A program made the translations under genes and the position numbers. 64,000 nt of DNA from Deltaproteobacteria bacterium (GTDB lineage Bacteria; Desulfobacterota; Desulfuromonadia; Geobacterales; Pseudopelobacteraceae), in assembly GCA_021781535.1 (NCBI GenBank), contig JAJXWO010000017.1:1-64000 (forward strand), given 5' to 3'. The first letter of the stretch is position 1. Every line of letters starts with the position of its first letter. The notes below the pieces were generated by a model, which saw nothing but the letters and a program-made list of their open reading frames with translations, made no database searches and was not told where the DNA came from. Shown here piece by piece: positions 24,110 to 32,994 of this stretch.

Positions 24110-26107
24110 ATGCATTCCTTACTGCAGGGAGCCTTTGACCCTGCGCTCGTGGCGCTGGTCGCCGCGCTTGTTATCGGCTGTGCCGGCATCCCCGGCCTGT
24201 TCCTTCGAAAACCGGGTCCCGGACAGATCCTGTCGGTTGCAGCGACTGTTCTTGCTGCCATGGCTGGTGTGCCGGCGTCCCTGCAGCTCCTTTTCAGCCA
24301 GACAACGACCACCTATTTTCTCGAATGGAGCCTGCCATTCGGTCCCTGCGAGCTTGTCATCGATCCCCTTTCCGCGTTCTTTCTGCTTCCGGTCTTTATT
24401 GTCCCCGCCGCTCGCTCACTCTTTGCGATTGGGTACTGGCCGGCGGCCGAACATCGCACTACCGAACGCGGATTGACCTTCTTCTACGGTCTGCTGGCCT
24501 CATCGATGGCGATTCTGCTCATGGCCCGTAACGGGGTCTTTTTTATCATGGTGTGGGAAGTTATGGCGCTTTCCGCCTACTTTCTGATCGTTACGGAGCA
24601 TGAACGGGAAAATGTCCGGCGCGCCGGAATTGTCTACTTGATTGCAACACACACCGGGACGGCGGCTCTGTTTGTCTATTTCTCGCTGCTGGCGGCCCAA
24701 ACCGGTTCGTTCCTGCTTCCGGCGGCCGGTTCCCTCTCGGCGCTCTCTCCCTACGCCGCGATCATTGCACTGGCGGCTTTTATCGGCTTTGGAGCAAAGG
24801 CCGGCATCATGCCGCTCCATATCTGGCTTCCCTCGGCCCATGCCAACGCCCCCAGCCATGTCTCGGCGGTGATGTCGGGCGTCATGCTGAAAATGGGGCT
24901 GTACGGCATCTTCCGTACCCTGACATATTTTTACGACCCACCACTGCTCTGGGGGGCGGTGCTGACGGTCTGTGGGATAACTTCGGCACTGCTGGGGATT
25001 GCCTTCGCGGTGGCCCAGCGCGATCTGAAACGCCTGCTGGCCTGCAGCAGTATCGAGAATGTCGGCATCATCACCACCGGCCTCGGAGTTGCCCTGCTGG
25101 GGGTGTCAAGCCACACGACGGTCCTGGTGTATCTCGGTCTGGCGGGAGCCCTGCTCCATATCCTTAATCACAGCTTTTTCAAGCCGTTACTGTTCCTTGG
25201 CTCCGGGGCCATTATCCATGCCGCCGGAACGCGTGAAATGAACCTGATGGGGGGCCTCGGCAAAGGTATGCCCCGCGTGGGCTTTCTCTTTCTGGTCGGA
25301 TCGGTTTCTATCTGCGGCATCCCTCCCCTGAACGGCTTTGTCAGCGAATTCCTTCTGTATCTCGGTTTCTTTTCGCAGCTCAAGGCTGGCAGTCTGGTCT
25401 ATCTGGCGCTACTGGCCCCGTTGCTGGCACTGGTCGGCGGATTGGCCGTAGTCGCCTTTACCAAGTTGTACGGCTCGGTCTTTCTCGGCACTCCGCGCAG
25501 CTCCGAAGCGGTTCATCCGCACGAAGCGGGGGTGACGATGCTGGTGCCGATGGCTTTTTTCGCCCTGCTCTGTCTGTTGATCGGGGCGGTTCCGCAGCTG
25601 GCGCTGCGTCTGGTTTCTCCCGCCATCCTATCATCCTATCCACAAACGGCTTTAGCGGCTTTTCCTGCAGAGTATGGCGCCATCATAAGCAGGCTCTCGC
25701 TGGCTGGAATTCTGCTGCTGTCGGCTGCCGTTATCGTGACGCTCCTCTGGAGATGGCGGCTTGGTAAAGCTCCGGCAGCCTCCGCTCCAACGTGGGGATG
25801 CGGCTATCAGCGCGGTACATCCCGGATACAGTATGGTGCTACATCGTTTTCCGAACTTGCCGCTTCGGTCTTCAATGGTATTATGCGCCAGCGGGTCGAG
25901 CGCCCGAAGTTGACCGGGCTTTTTCCCCGAGAATCACGCTGCAGTGACGTCCCGACTGAAACGCTTCTTGATCGGGTCATTAGGCCACTCTTTTCCATGG
26001 CCGGGATGTTGTTCTCTTTTCTGCATCGGTTGCAGCATGGCTTGATGCAGGTATATATGCTCTATATCTTTGCCACTCTTTTTATTTTGATGCTGTGGGC
26101 GCACTGA
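24110..26107 (+). CDS. hyfB: NuoL/HyfB-type proton-translocating membrane subunit (second copy)
   Basis: A 665-residue paralogue of the protein at 17710, with the same landmarks: FFIMVWEVMALSAYFLIV, HIWLPSAHANAPSHVSAVMSG, RDLKRLLACSSIENVG and the C-terminal TWGCGYQRGTSRIQYGATSFSE. It heads the continuous set hyfB-C-E-F-G-HI. CAAGGAG lies 7 bp upstream of the ATG. In hydrogenase-4 and formate-hydrogenlyase-type complexes this subunit contributes a proton pathway in the membrane arm. Confidence 0.9.
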   Translation: MHSLLQGAFDPALVALVAALVIGCAGIPGLFLRKPGPGQILSVAATVLAAMAGVPASLQLLFSQTTTTYFLEWSLPFGPCELVIDPLSAFFLLPVFIVPAARSLFAIGYWPAAEHRTTERGLTFFYGLLASSMAILLMARNGVFFIMVWEVMALSAYFLIVTEHERENVRRAGIVYLIATHTGTAALFVYFSLLAAQTGSFLLPAAGSLSALSPYAAIIALAAFIGFGAKAGIMPLHIWLPSAHANAPSHVSAVMSGVMLKMGLYGIFRTLTYFYDPPLLWGAVLTVCGITSALLGIAFAVAQRDLKRLLACSSIENVGIITTGLGVALLGVSSHTTVLVYLGLAGALLHILNHSFFKPLLFLGSGAIIHAAGTREMNLMGGLGKGMPRVGFLFLVGSVSICGIPPLNGFVSEFLLYLGFFSQLKAGSLVYLALLAPLLALVGGLAVVAFTKLYGSVFLGTPRSSEAVHPHEAGVTMLVPMAFFALLCLLIGAVPQLALRLVSPAILSSYPQTALAAFPAEYGAIISRLSLAGILLLSAAVIVTLLWRWRLGKAPAASAPTWGCGYQRGTSRIQYGATSFSELAASVFNGIMRQRVERPKLTGLFPRESRCSDVPTETLLDRVIRPLFSMAGMLFSFLHRLQHGLMQVYMLYIFATLFILMLWAH

Positions 26108-26111
26108 CGTC

Positions 26112-26150
26112 TGCTCAGCAAATTATCGCACGTATCCTGTTATCAGGCTT
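26112..26150 (+). repeat. Partial copy of the structured element
   Basis: AAATTATCGCACGTATCCTG, followed by TTATCAGGC, aligns with the right half of the element in front of the first NuoL gene (TACGTATCCTGTTTATCAGG). It occupies almost the whole hyfB-hyfC junction, so it would lie within the mRNA directly before the hyfC ribosome site. Confidence 0.5.
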
Positions 26151-26160
26151 GGGAGCTACC

Positions 26161-27069
26161 ATGATGAACGGTATCATCCATATTTTTCTGGCCATCGTGA
26201 TGCCGCCGCTGCTGTTGGGGGTAATAGGTAAAACGAAGGCGGCGTTTGCCGGGAGGGTCGGTGCGCCGTTTTTACAACCGTATCACGATATCATCCGTTT
26301 GCTGCAGAAAGGGAGCGTGTTCAGCACGACCACCAGCTGGGTTTTTCGTGCCGGACCGATTGTCGCGCTGGCAACGGCCGCAGTCGCCGCACTGCTGATT
26401 CCGTTTGGCGCACATCCGTCGCCGATCTCTTTTGATGGCGACATGATCCTGTACGCCTATCTGTTTGCGCTGGGACGCTTCTTTACGATGGTCGCCGCTC
26501 TGGACACCGGGTCAAGTTTTGAAGGAATGGGATCGGCCCGCGAAGCGACGTATTCCTGTCTGGCCGAGCCGACGCTCTTTTTTGCGTTGATTACACTGTC
26601 CAAGTTGGCCGGGTCATATTCCCTGTCGGGGATGCTGGTCAATATCAGCTTCGGCGTATGGCTGAACAACGGGGCTGCGCTGCTGCTTCTCGTCGGCGGA
26701 ATGTTCATCGTCCTGCTGGCAGAAAACTGCCGCATCCCGTTTGACGACCCCACCACACATCTTGAACTGACCATGATCCATGAGGTGATGGTACTTGACC
26801 ACAGCGGCCCGGCTCTGGCGATAATTCACTACGCCGCAGCGCTCAAGCTGTTTGTGCTCGGGGCGTTTTTTGTCCACCTGGCACTTCCCTATGCGACCGG
26901 CAATCCTGCGCTTGACTGGGGGCTCTTCATCATCTCCATGCTGGAATTGGCTGTTGTCATCGGAGTAGTCGAGTCGGCCATGGCCCGTCTCCGCCTCATT
27001 CGTGTTCCACAACTGCTGGTTGCTGCTGCCATACTGGCAGCGTTCTCTACTCTGCTTGTCATCAGGTGA
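26161..27069 (+). CDS. hyfC: HyfC/NuoH-like membrane subunit
   Basis: About 302 residues and eight helices. Signature segments are IGKTKAAFAGRVGAPFLQPYHDIIRLLQKGSVFS and ENCRIPFDDPTTHLELTMIHEVM, the latter being the conserved NuoH/HyfC loop with charged residues at the junction to the catalytic arm. It couples redox chemistry to ion pumping. GGGAG lies upstream of the ATG pair at 26161/26164. The ORF-track extension starts inside the hyfB stop region and is rejected. Confidence 0.85.
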   Translation: MMNGIIHIFLAIVMPPLLLGVIGKTKAAFAGRVGAPFLQPYHDIIRLLQKGSVFSTTTSWVFRAGPIVALATAAVAALLIPFGAHPSPISFDGDMILYAYLFALGRFFTMVAALDTGSSFEGMGSAREATYSCLAEPTLFFALITLSKLAGSYSLSGMLVNISFGVWLNNGAALLLLVGGMFIVLLAENCRIPFDDPTTHLELTMIHEVMVLDHSGPALAIIHYAAALKLFVLGAFFVHLALPYATGNPALDWGLFIISMLELAVVIGVVESAMARLRLIRVPQLLVAAAILAAFSTLLVIR

Positions 27070-27073
27070 TGCA

Positions 27074-27715
27074 ATGATTGCTCTGGCCGATCAACTTCTT
27101 GTTCTGGTGCTGCTGATTAACTTCGTCTCGCTCGGCACCAGCCGTCTGATCTTTTCCATCCGTGCAGTAGCGGTTCAAGGGGTTATCCTGGGGATTCTCC
27201 CGGGGATGATTCATCCGTTCACCTGGCACCTGGTCGGGATTACAGTCGTAAATATCACGGTCAAGGGGTTTGTGATTCCCTTCATGCTGGTCCGGGCTGT
27301 CCGTTCCGCGGAGATCAAACGTGAGGTGGAGCCGTTTCTGGGGTATGTCCCCACGCTGCTGCTCGGGGCGGTCTTCACGGCTCTTTCGTTCGGCTTTGCC
27401 GGCAAGTTGCCGATGCTGCAGGAACACCAGAATTTCATGTTCGTCCCGGCGTCGATTGCCACGCTGATGACCGGCTTTCTGATTTTAACGACTCGCCGCA
27501 AGGCAATTTCGCAAGTGATCGGGTATCTTATCCTTGAGAACGGCATTTTTATCTTCGGCCTGCTGCTGGCGGAGGCGATGCCGATCATGGTTGAAGCGGG
27601 AGCGCTGCTCGACCTCCTGGTCGGCACCTTCGTGATGGGGATTGTTATCAACCAGATCAGCCGTGAGTTCTCCTCGCTGGATACCTCGCGCTTGACCTCC
27701 CTGAAAGAGGAGTAG
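27074..27715 (+). CDS. hyfE: HyfE-like (NuoK-related) membrane subunit
   Basis: A 213-residue protein with six to seven helices: LADQLLVLVLLINFVSLGTSRL, GVILGILPGMIHPF, GYLILENGIFIFGLLLAEAMP. The GYLxLENGIF segment is characteristic of HyfE, which contains a NuoK-like fold. It starts 4 bp after hyfC (CAGGTGATGCA before ATG) and ends 4 bp before hyfF, so the genes are tightly coupled. Confidence 0.85.
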   Translation: MIALADQLLVLVLLINFVSLGTSRLIFSIRAVAVQGVILGILPGMIHPFTWHLVGITVVNITVKGFVIPFMLVRAVRSAEIKREVEPFLGYVPTLLLGAVFTALSFGFAGKLPMLQEHQNFMFVPASIATLMTGFLILTTRRKAISQVIGYLILENGIFIFGLLLAEAMPIMVEAGALLDLLVGTFVMGIVINQISREFSSLDTSRLTSLKEE

Positions 27716-27719
27716 TCCC

Positions 27720-29153
27720 ATGTTTGCTGCCCTGATCATACTCCCGCTCATCGGAGCCGCCGTAACCTGGCTGATTCCGTTTGACCGGATGCGCCCCAAG
27801 ATCCTGGCGCTCTTTGCTTTTGCGCATTTTGGCATCACAATCAGGATGTTGATCGTCACCCCTCCCGAATCTCCGGGTGGCTGGTTCCATCTGGATGCGC
27901 TCGGAAAAATTGTGCTGTTAAGCACCAGCGTTCTTTTTCTGACCTGCGCCGTGTACTCGATCGGCTACCTGTATTATCGTCGTGAACGTTCCAATCGCAT
28001 GCTCTGCGTATGGCTGCTGGTCTGCCTGTCGGCAGCCTCGATGGTTACCATTACCCACCATCTGGGACTGATGTGGGTGGCGCTTGAAACCACGACCATA
28101 TCCATGGCCCCGCTGATATACTTCAACCGCAATGCCCGCTCTATCGAGGCGACCTGGAAATACCTGCTGATCTGCTCGGTCGGGGTTGCCCTGGCTTTGA
28201 TCGGCCTCTACTTTCTGGCATACGCCACGATTGTCGCCAGGGTTGAACCGTCGCTGCTGCTGGATGATCTCATCCGGGATGCGGGTAAACTCTCCTCCGG
28301 CTGGGTTCATGCCGCCTTTGTCTTCCTGTTGGTCGGTTTCGGCACAAAGATGGGGCTGGCGCCGCTCCATACCTGGAAGCCGGATTCCTATGGGGAGGCT
28401 CCCGGTCTGGTTGGCGCCCTGCTGGCCGGCGGGTTGGTCAATCTGGCTTTTCTGGCCCTGGTGCGTGTCTATCAGGTCTGTATCGCTACCAAGGAAATCG
28501 CTTTTTTTCAGAATGCACTCGTTGTCATGGGGCTCGTTTCAATGGTTTTTGCCGCTATATTCATGGCGCGCCAGACCGATTTCAAACGGATGCTGGCGTA
28601 CTCCAGCGTTGAACATGTCGGCATCATGGCGGTGGCACTTGGCCTGGGCGGTACGGCGATCTTCGGCGCGCTGTTCCATGTTCTTGCCAACGGCCTGACT
28701 AAAGGAGTGCTGTTTCTCTCTTCCGGCAATATTCACCGCTCTTACAACAGCAAGAATACCGATCATGTGCGGGGTGCCTTGCGCCGTCTTCCCTGGTCGG
28801 GGGGTCTCTTTATGGCCGGATTCATCGCGATCACCGGTTCGCCGCCTTTTGCACCTTTCATCAGCGAATTTACCATTATCAGCAGCGCTTTTATTCAAGG
28901 GCGGATGCTGGTTGGCGCTATCTTTCTGGTTGCGCTGACGTTTATTTTTATCGGCATGGCGTTAACTGTTCTGCCGATGCTCATGGGTGACGTTCCCCCG
29001 GAGAGCGAGACAACATCCTATCGTGATACGATCTGGACCGTCGGTCCGCCACTGGCCCTTCTGCTGGTGGTGTTCCTGCTGGGAGTGTGGATACCCGGCC
29101 CGTTGATGACCCTGCTGCGCGACGGATCGGCACTTCTGGAGGTGCCCCGATGA
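27720..29153 (+). CDS. hyfF: HyfF/NuoN-like antiporter subunit
   Basis: A 477-residue proton_antipo_M protein, the third in the block, shorter than the two HyfB paralogues. Markers: LGLMWVALETTTISMAPLI (helix-5 Glu), GTKMGLAPLHTWKPDSYGEAPG, RQTDFKRMLAYSSVEHVGIM and FIAITGSPPFAPFISEF. It ends ATGA-coupled to the large-subunit gene. HyfF belongs to the hydrogenase-4 branch and is not found in formate hydrogenlyase-1, so the complex is of Hyf/Ehr type. Confidence 0.85.
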   Translation: MFAALIILPLIGAAVTWLIPFDRMRPKILALFAFAHFGITIRMLIVTPPESPGGWFHLDALGKIVLLSTSVLFLTCAVYSIGYLYYRRERSNRMLCVWLLVCLSAASMVTITHHLGLMWVALETTTISMAPLIYFNRNARSIEATWKYLLICSVGVALALIGLYFLAYATIVARVEPSLLLDDLIRDAGKLSSGWVHAAFVFLLVGFGTKMGLAPLHTWKPDSYGEAPGLVGALLAGGLVNLAFLALVRVYQVCIATKEIAFFQNALVVMGLVSMVFAAIFMARQTDFKRMLAYSSVEHVGIMAVALGLGGTAIFGALFHVLANGLTKGVLFLSSGNIHRSYNSKNTDHVRGALRRLPWSGGLFMAGFIAITGSPPFAPFISEFTIISSAFIQGRMLVGAIFLVALTFIFIGMALTVLPMLMGDVPPESETTSYRDTIWTVGPPLALLLVVFLLGVWIPGPLMTLLRDGSALLEVPR

Positions 29154-30670
29154 GCTACGGCATGAAAACGTTTTATAACGGCACTTCGTTCCCCCGTAGT
29201 GAGATCCCGGTGCCGGATAACGACACCTTTTTCCAAGGGGTTATGGATGCTATCTCGGCAGGCTGGCGGGTGTGCACTTATTTCGGCGTTCCGACTGCTG
29301 CCGGTGCAATGCTGTATTGCGTCATGTCCTCCCGGGCCGGGAGCGGCACGCTCGGAATTAGTGCCACGCCGGTCGGGCGTTCCTTTCCGTCACTGGCGAC
29401 CGCCTGTCCGCAGTTGCACCTGTTTGAACGGGAGATAGCCGAGCAGTGCCTGGTCAGGCCGGAAGGACACCCCTGGTTCAAGCCGGTCCGTTTTCAAAAA
29501 CCGCTGTGCGAGGGAGAAGGATTCTGGAGCGAGAGCGATGGTGGCGGTCTGCTTCCGGGCGTGATGGATTTCTATCGCGTCGAGGGGGATGAAGTTCACG
29601 AAGTTGCGGTCGGTCCGGTACACGCCGGTATCATAGAACCGGGGCACTTTCGCTTTCAGTGTCATGGCGAAGAGGTGTTCCACCTGGAAATTGCACTCGG
29701 CTTCCAGCACCGCGGTATCGAACGGGTGCTGATCGGCGGACCGACGCCACGAACCATGCATCTGATGGAAACGATAGCCGGTGATACGACGATCGCCCAC
29801 GGCCAGGCCTATTGCATGAACATGGAGTCACTCGCGGGGGTATTTGCGTCGCCACGTGCCGAAACGGTGCGTGGAATCGCTCTGGAGCTGGAACGTCTGG
29901 CCAATCATACGGGGGATCTCGGCGCCATTTCCGGGGATGTCGGGTATCTGCCGACCGCTTCATTCTGCGGCCGGATACGGGGTGATTTTCTCAATATGAC
30001 CGCCCTGTTGTGCGGCAGCCGCTTTGGCCGTGGCCTGCTCAGGCCGGGTGGGCTTGGTTATGATTGTGATGCTGCAATTGCGGAGGAGCTGTACAAACGG
30101 CTACAGGCTGCACGGGAAGATCTTGCCGGCGCAGTTAAGCTCCTCTGGGATTCCCCTTCGGTTATGGCACGTCTGGAAGAAACCGGCACGGTTACGAAAG
30201 AGGACGCCCGCCAGATCGGCCTCGTTGGTCCCCCAGCCCGTGCGTGCGGCCTGAATCGTGATGTCCGGCGGGATCATCCTTTCGGGATATTCCGGATGAG
30301 CCAGATACCGGTCATTACCACAACCACGTGCGACGTTGCTGCCCGCACGCTGCTTCGCTGGCTCGAGGCGGAGCGCTCTCTCGATTTTATCGCTGAACAG
30401 ATCCGTCATCTGCCGCGCGGCGGCTATCGAACGGAGATGAAACCGATTGCTGCCGATCGCTGTGCCGTGGCGTTAACCGAGGGGTGGCGCGGTGAAATAT
30501 GCCATGTCGCACTGACTGACGGGCAAGGGTGCTTTGAACGCTACAAGATCGTAGACCCTTCGTTTCATAACTGGGGCGGGATGGTGCTGGCCCTGCGCAA
30601 TCAGCAGATTTCTGACTTTCCGCTCTGCAACAAGAGTTTCAACCTGTCGTATTGCGGGTTTGATTTGTAA
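29150..30670 (+). CDS. NuoCD-like large subunit without Ni ligands (Ehr-type)
   Basis: A 506-residue fusion of a NuoC-like domain (residues 1-150) and a NuoD/hydrogenase large-subunit domain (LGFQHRGIERVLIGG; ELERLANHTGDLGAISGDVG). In true [NiFe] hydrogenases the first motif reads RICGxC and the last DPCxxC. Here they are AHGQAYC and DPSFHNWGGM, with no CxxC pair at either place, so no NiFe centre can form. This defines the energy-converting-hydrogenase-related group. The start at 29150 overlaps the hyfF stop. Its redox or other substrate is unknown. Confidence 0.85.
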   Translation: MSYGMKTFYNGTSFPRSEIPVPDNDTFFQGVMDAISAGWRVCTYFGVPTAAGAMLYCVMSSRAGSGTLGISATPVGRSFPSLATACPQLHLFEREIAEQCLVRPEGHPWFKPVRFQKPLCEGEGFWSESDGGGLLPGVMDFYRVEGDEVHEVAVGPVHAGIIEPGHFRFQCHGEEVFHLEIALGFQHRGIERVLIGGPTPRTMHLMETIAGDTTIAHGQAYCMNMESLAGVFASPRAETVRGIALELERLANHTGDLGAISGDVGYLPTASFCGRIRGDFLNMTALLCGSRFGRGLLRPGGLGYDCDAAIAEELYKRLQAAREDLAGAVKLLWDSPSVMARLEETGTVTKEDARQIGLVGPPARACGLNRDVRRDHPFGIFRMSQIPVITTTTCDVAARTLLRWLEAERSLDFIAEQIRHLPRGGYRTEMKPIAADRCAVALTEGWRGEICHVALTDGQGCFERYKIVDPSFHNWGGMVLALRNQQISDFPLCNKSFNLSYCGFDL

Positions 30671-30682
30671 AATGGAGCCTGT

Positions 30683-31447
30683 ATGCTAAAAGCGATTATG
30701 ACACGTTTCCGCCAGGGACATCGCACCTTCAAGTATCCCGATGCGCCGCTGCCACTACCTCCCCGTTTTCGGGGCCTGCCGTTGCTGGACGCCTCGCGCT
30801 GCGGTGATGATGGGTGTCGCGCCTGTGCCGCCGCCTGTCCCTATGGAGCGCTTTCCGCCTCCGGCCCGCTGGCGCTCGATATGGGCAAATGTCTATTCTG
30901 TGCTGACTGCGTTGCCGCGTGCCCTCAAGATGCGCTCGCGTTTTCAACAGATGCCCGGCTTGCAAGCCGGAGCCGTGAAGGGCTGGCGGTGACTGCCGGC
31001 GAACAGTATCATCCGGCACAGGCGCTGGAGGGCACGCTGTTGAAGCTTTTCGGACGATCGCTCAAGCTGCGTGAGGTCAGCGCCGGCGGCTGCAACGCCT
31101 GTGAGGCGGATACCAACGTCCTCTCTACCATCGGTTGGGACCTGGGGCGTTTCGGCATTCAGTTCGTTGCCAGCCCCCGCCATGCTGACGGTCTCTTTAT
31201 CACCGGCCCGGTTACTGAAAACATGCGCCTGGCGCTGCTGGACACGCATGCGGCAATTCCTGAACCCAAACTGGTCATCGTCGCCGGCGCCTGCGCGATC
31301 AATGGCGGTCCATTCAAGGATCACGCCGAAGTGCATAACGGAGCTGATGGTCTTGTGCCGGTAGATCTCTATATCCCCGGCTGTCCTCCCAGCCCCCTGA
31401 CGATTCTGGACGGGCTGCTGCGCCTGGTGGGGCGGATCCGGGAATAA
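30683..31447 (+). CDS. Fused ferredoxin (HyfH) and NuoB-like (HyfI) subunit
   Basis: Residues 35-85 hold two [4Fe-4S] motifs (Cys40-45-48-52, CRACAAACP; Cys70-73-76-80, CLFCADCVAACP). Residues 115-250 are a NuoB/hydrogenase small-subunit domain with GGCNACEAD, GACAINGGP and YIPGCPPSPLT, which bind the proximal cluster. In E. coli these are two genes, hyfH and hyfI. The protein should pass electrons between a ferredoxin-like donor and the large subunit. It ends the complex operon. Confidence 0.85.
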   Translation: MLKAIMTRFRQGHRTFKYPDAPLPLPPRFRGLPLLDASRCGDDGCRACAAACPYGALSASGPLALDMGKCLFCADCVAACPQDALAFSTDARLASRSREGLAVTAGEQYHPAQALEGTLLKLFGRSLKLREVSAGGCNACEADTNVLSTIGWDLGRFGIQFVASPRHADGLFITGPVTENMRLALLDTHAAIPEPKLVIVAGACAINGGPFKDHAEVHNGADGLVPVDLYIPGCPPSPLTILDGLLRLVGRIRE

Positions 31448-31496
31448 ACAAACGTGGAATGATGGATGCGGAAACAATTCAATTAAGGAGATGAGT

Positions 31497-32942
31497 ATGG
31501 ATCAGCAAAAACAGGTTGCCTATCTGCAGGAGTGGAAGGAGCATGAAACATGTGCCGAACAGATGTTGCCGATTATCGGCCGTCTGTACCGTGACCATAA
31601 TATTATTCTGACCCTGTACGGGCGCACTCTGGTGCATAGCACGGTTATCGATATTTTAAAGGCGCACCGCTTTGCCCGTTTGATTCTGGATTCCGAACTC
31701 ACCGTCATGGAAACCTATCCGCTGCTGGCGGCAATGGATAAACTTGATCTTGCCCCGGGGCGGGTTGACCTCGGCAAATTGACAATCCAGTATCAAAAAA
31801 TGGCGGATAAACTTTCAGTTGAGGAATTCATCACGAAGGAACTCGCCAGAATCAACACCGGCCGCAGCGCCGTGCGCGCAGAGCCTCAGGATATTGTACT
31901 GTATGGATTCGGACGTATCGGGCGGCTGCTGGCCCGTATCCTGATTGAAAAGTCTGGCAGTGGTGAAAAACTGAGGATCAGGGCGGCCGTCGTGCGCAAG
32001 GGGGGGGCGGATGATCTGCTGAAACGGGCCAGTCTGCTGCGCCGCGATTCTGTTCATGGCCAGTTCAACGGCATTATTACAATCGATGAGGAAGAAAATG
32101 CCATCATTGCCAACGGCAACATGATCCGGATTATCTACGCCGATGCTCCCGAACATGTCGATTACACCCAATATGGCATTCATGATGCTATCCTTATCGA
32201 CAATACCGGCAAGTGGCGTGATCGCGAGGGGCTCGGACGGCATCTGCAGGCGCCCGGCATTGCAAAGGTCATTCTGACTGCCCCCGGCAAGGGGGATATT
32301 CCCAATATTGTCGCCGGCATCAACAATAGCCTGATTACCGAAGATGAACGGATTTTCTCCGCTGCCAGCTGTACGACCAATGCGGTTGTTCCGGTGATGA
32401 AGGCGATCAACGATCGTTTCGGCATTGTTCACGGGCATCTGGAAACCTGCCATTCCTACACCAATGACCAGAACCTGATCGATAACTATCACAAGGCTTC
32501 CCGCCGTGGCCGCAGCGCCCCCCTGAACATGGTCATCACGGAAACCGGAGCTGCCAAGGCGGTTGCCAAGGTCATTCCCGAGCTGTCGGGCAAGCTGACA
32601 GGAAATGCGATCCGGGTGCCGACCCCGAACGTTTCCCTGGCGATCATGAATCTGGAACTGGCGCATGCTGTTGACGTCGAAACAATCAACAGCTATCTCC
32701 GTAATATGTCTCTCGATTCTCCGTTGCAGAACCAGATCGATTTCACCAATTCACCTGAAGTCGTTTCGAGCGATTTTGTCGGTTCACGCCATGCCGGGGT
32801 TGTGGATTCATTGGCGACAATCGCCGAGGGGAACCGGTGTGTGCTGTATGTCTGGTATGACAATGAATTTGGCTATAGCTGTCAGGTTGTGCGCATGGTT
32901 CAACAGATGGCGGGATTGGAACTTCCGACCCTGCCGAGTTGA
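31497..32942 (+). CDS. Glyceraldehyde-3-phosphate dehydrogenase with N-terminal extension
   Basis: A 481-residue protein: about 125 residues of helical N-terminal extension (EHETCAEQMLPIIGRLYRDH), then a complete GAPDH with Rossmann motif LYGFGRIGRLLARIL and catalytic Cys in SAASCTTNAVVPV, and a C-terminal WYDNEFGYSCQVVRM. This long GAPDH class is known in several proteobacteria. AAGGAG is six bases from the ATG at 31497, which is preferred to 31491. It oxidises or reduces triose phosphate in glycolysis or gluconeogenesis. Confidence 0.9.
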   Translation: MDQQKQVAYLQEWKEHETCAEQMLPIIGRLYRDHNIILTLYGRTLVHSTVIDILKAHRFARLILDSELTVMETYPLLAAMDKLDLAPGRVDLGKLTIQYQKMADKLSVEEFITKELARINTGRSAVRAEPQDIVLYGFGRIGRLLARILIEKSGSGEKLRIRAAVVRKGGADDLLKRASLLRRDSVHGQFNGIITIDEEENAIIANGNMIRIIYADAPEHVDYTQYGIHDAILIDNTGKWRDREGLGRHLQAPGIAKVILTAPGKGDIPNIVAGINNSLITEDERIFSAASCTTNAVVPVMKAINDRFGIVHGHLETCHSYTNDQNLIDNYHKASRRGRSAPLNMVITETGAAKAVAKVIPELSGKLTGNAIRVPTPNVSLAIMNLELAHAVDVETINSYLRNMSLDSPLQNQIDFTNSPEVVSSDFVGSRHAGVVDSLATIAEGNRCVLYVWYDNEFGYSCQVVRMVQQMAGLELPTLPS

Positions 32943-32994
32943 ACGGCCGGTGCTGTTCTGACCGGTTACCCAGTCCGCCAAGGAGTAGTTACGT

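Noticed and set aside
29150-30670. Reading the HyfG-like protein as an active [NiFe] hydrogenase
   Set aside because: Both nickel motifs lack their cysteine pairs (AHGQAYC and DPSFHNWGGM).
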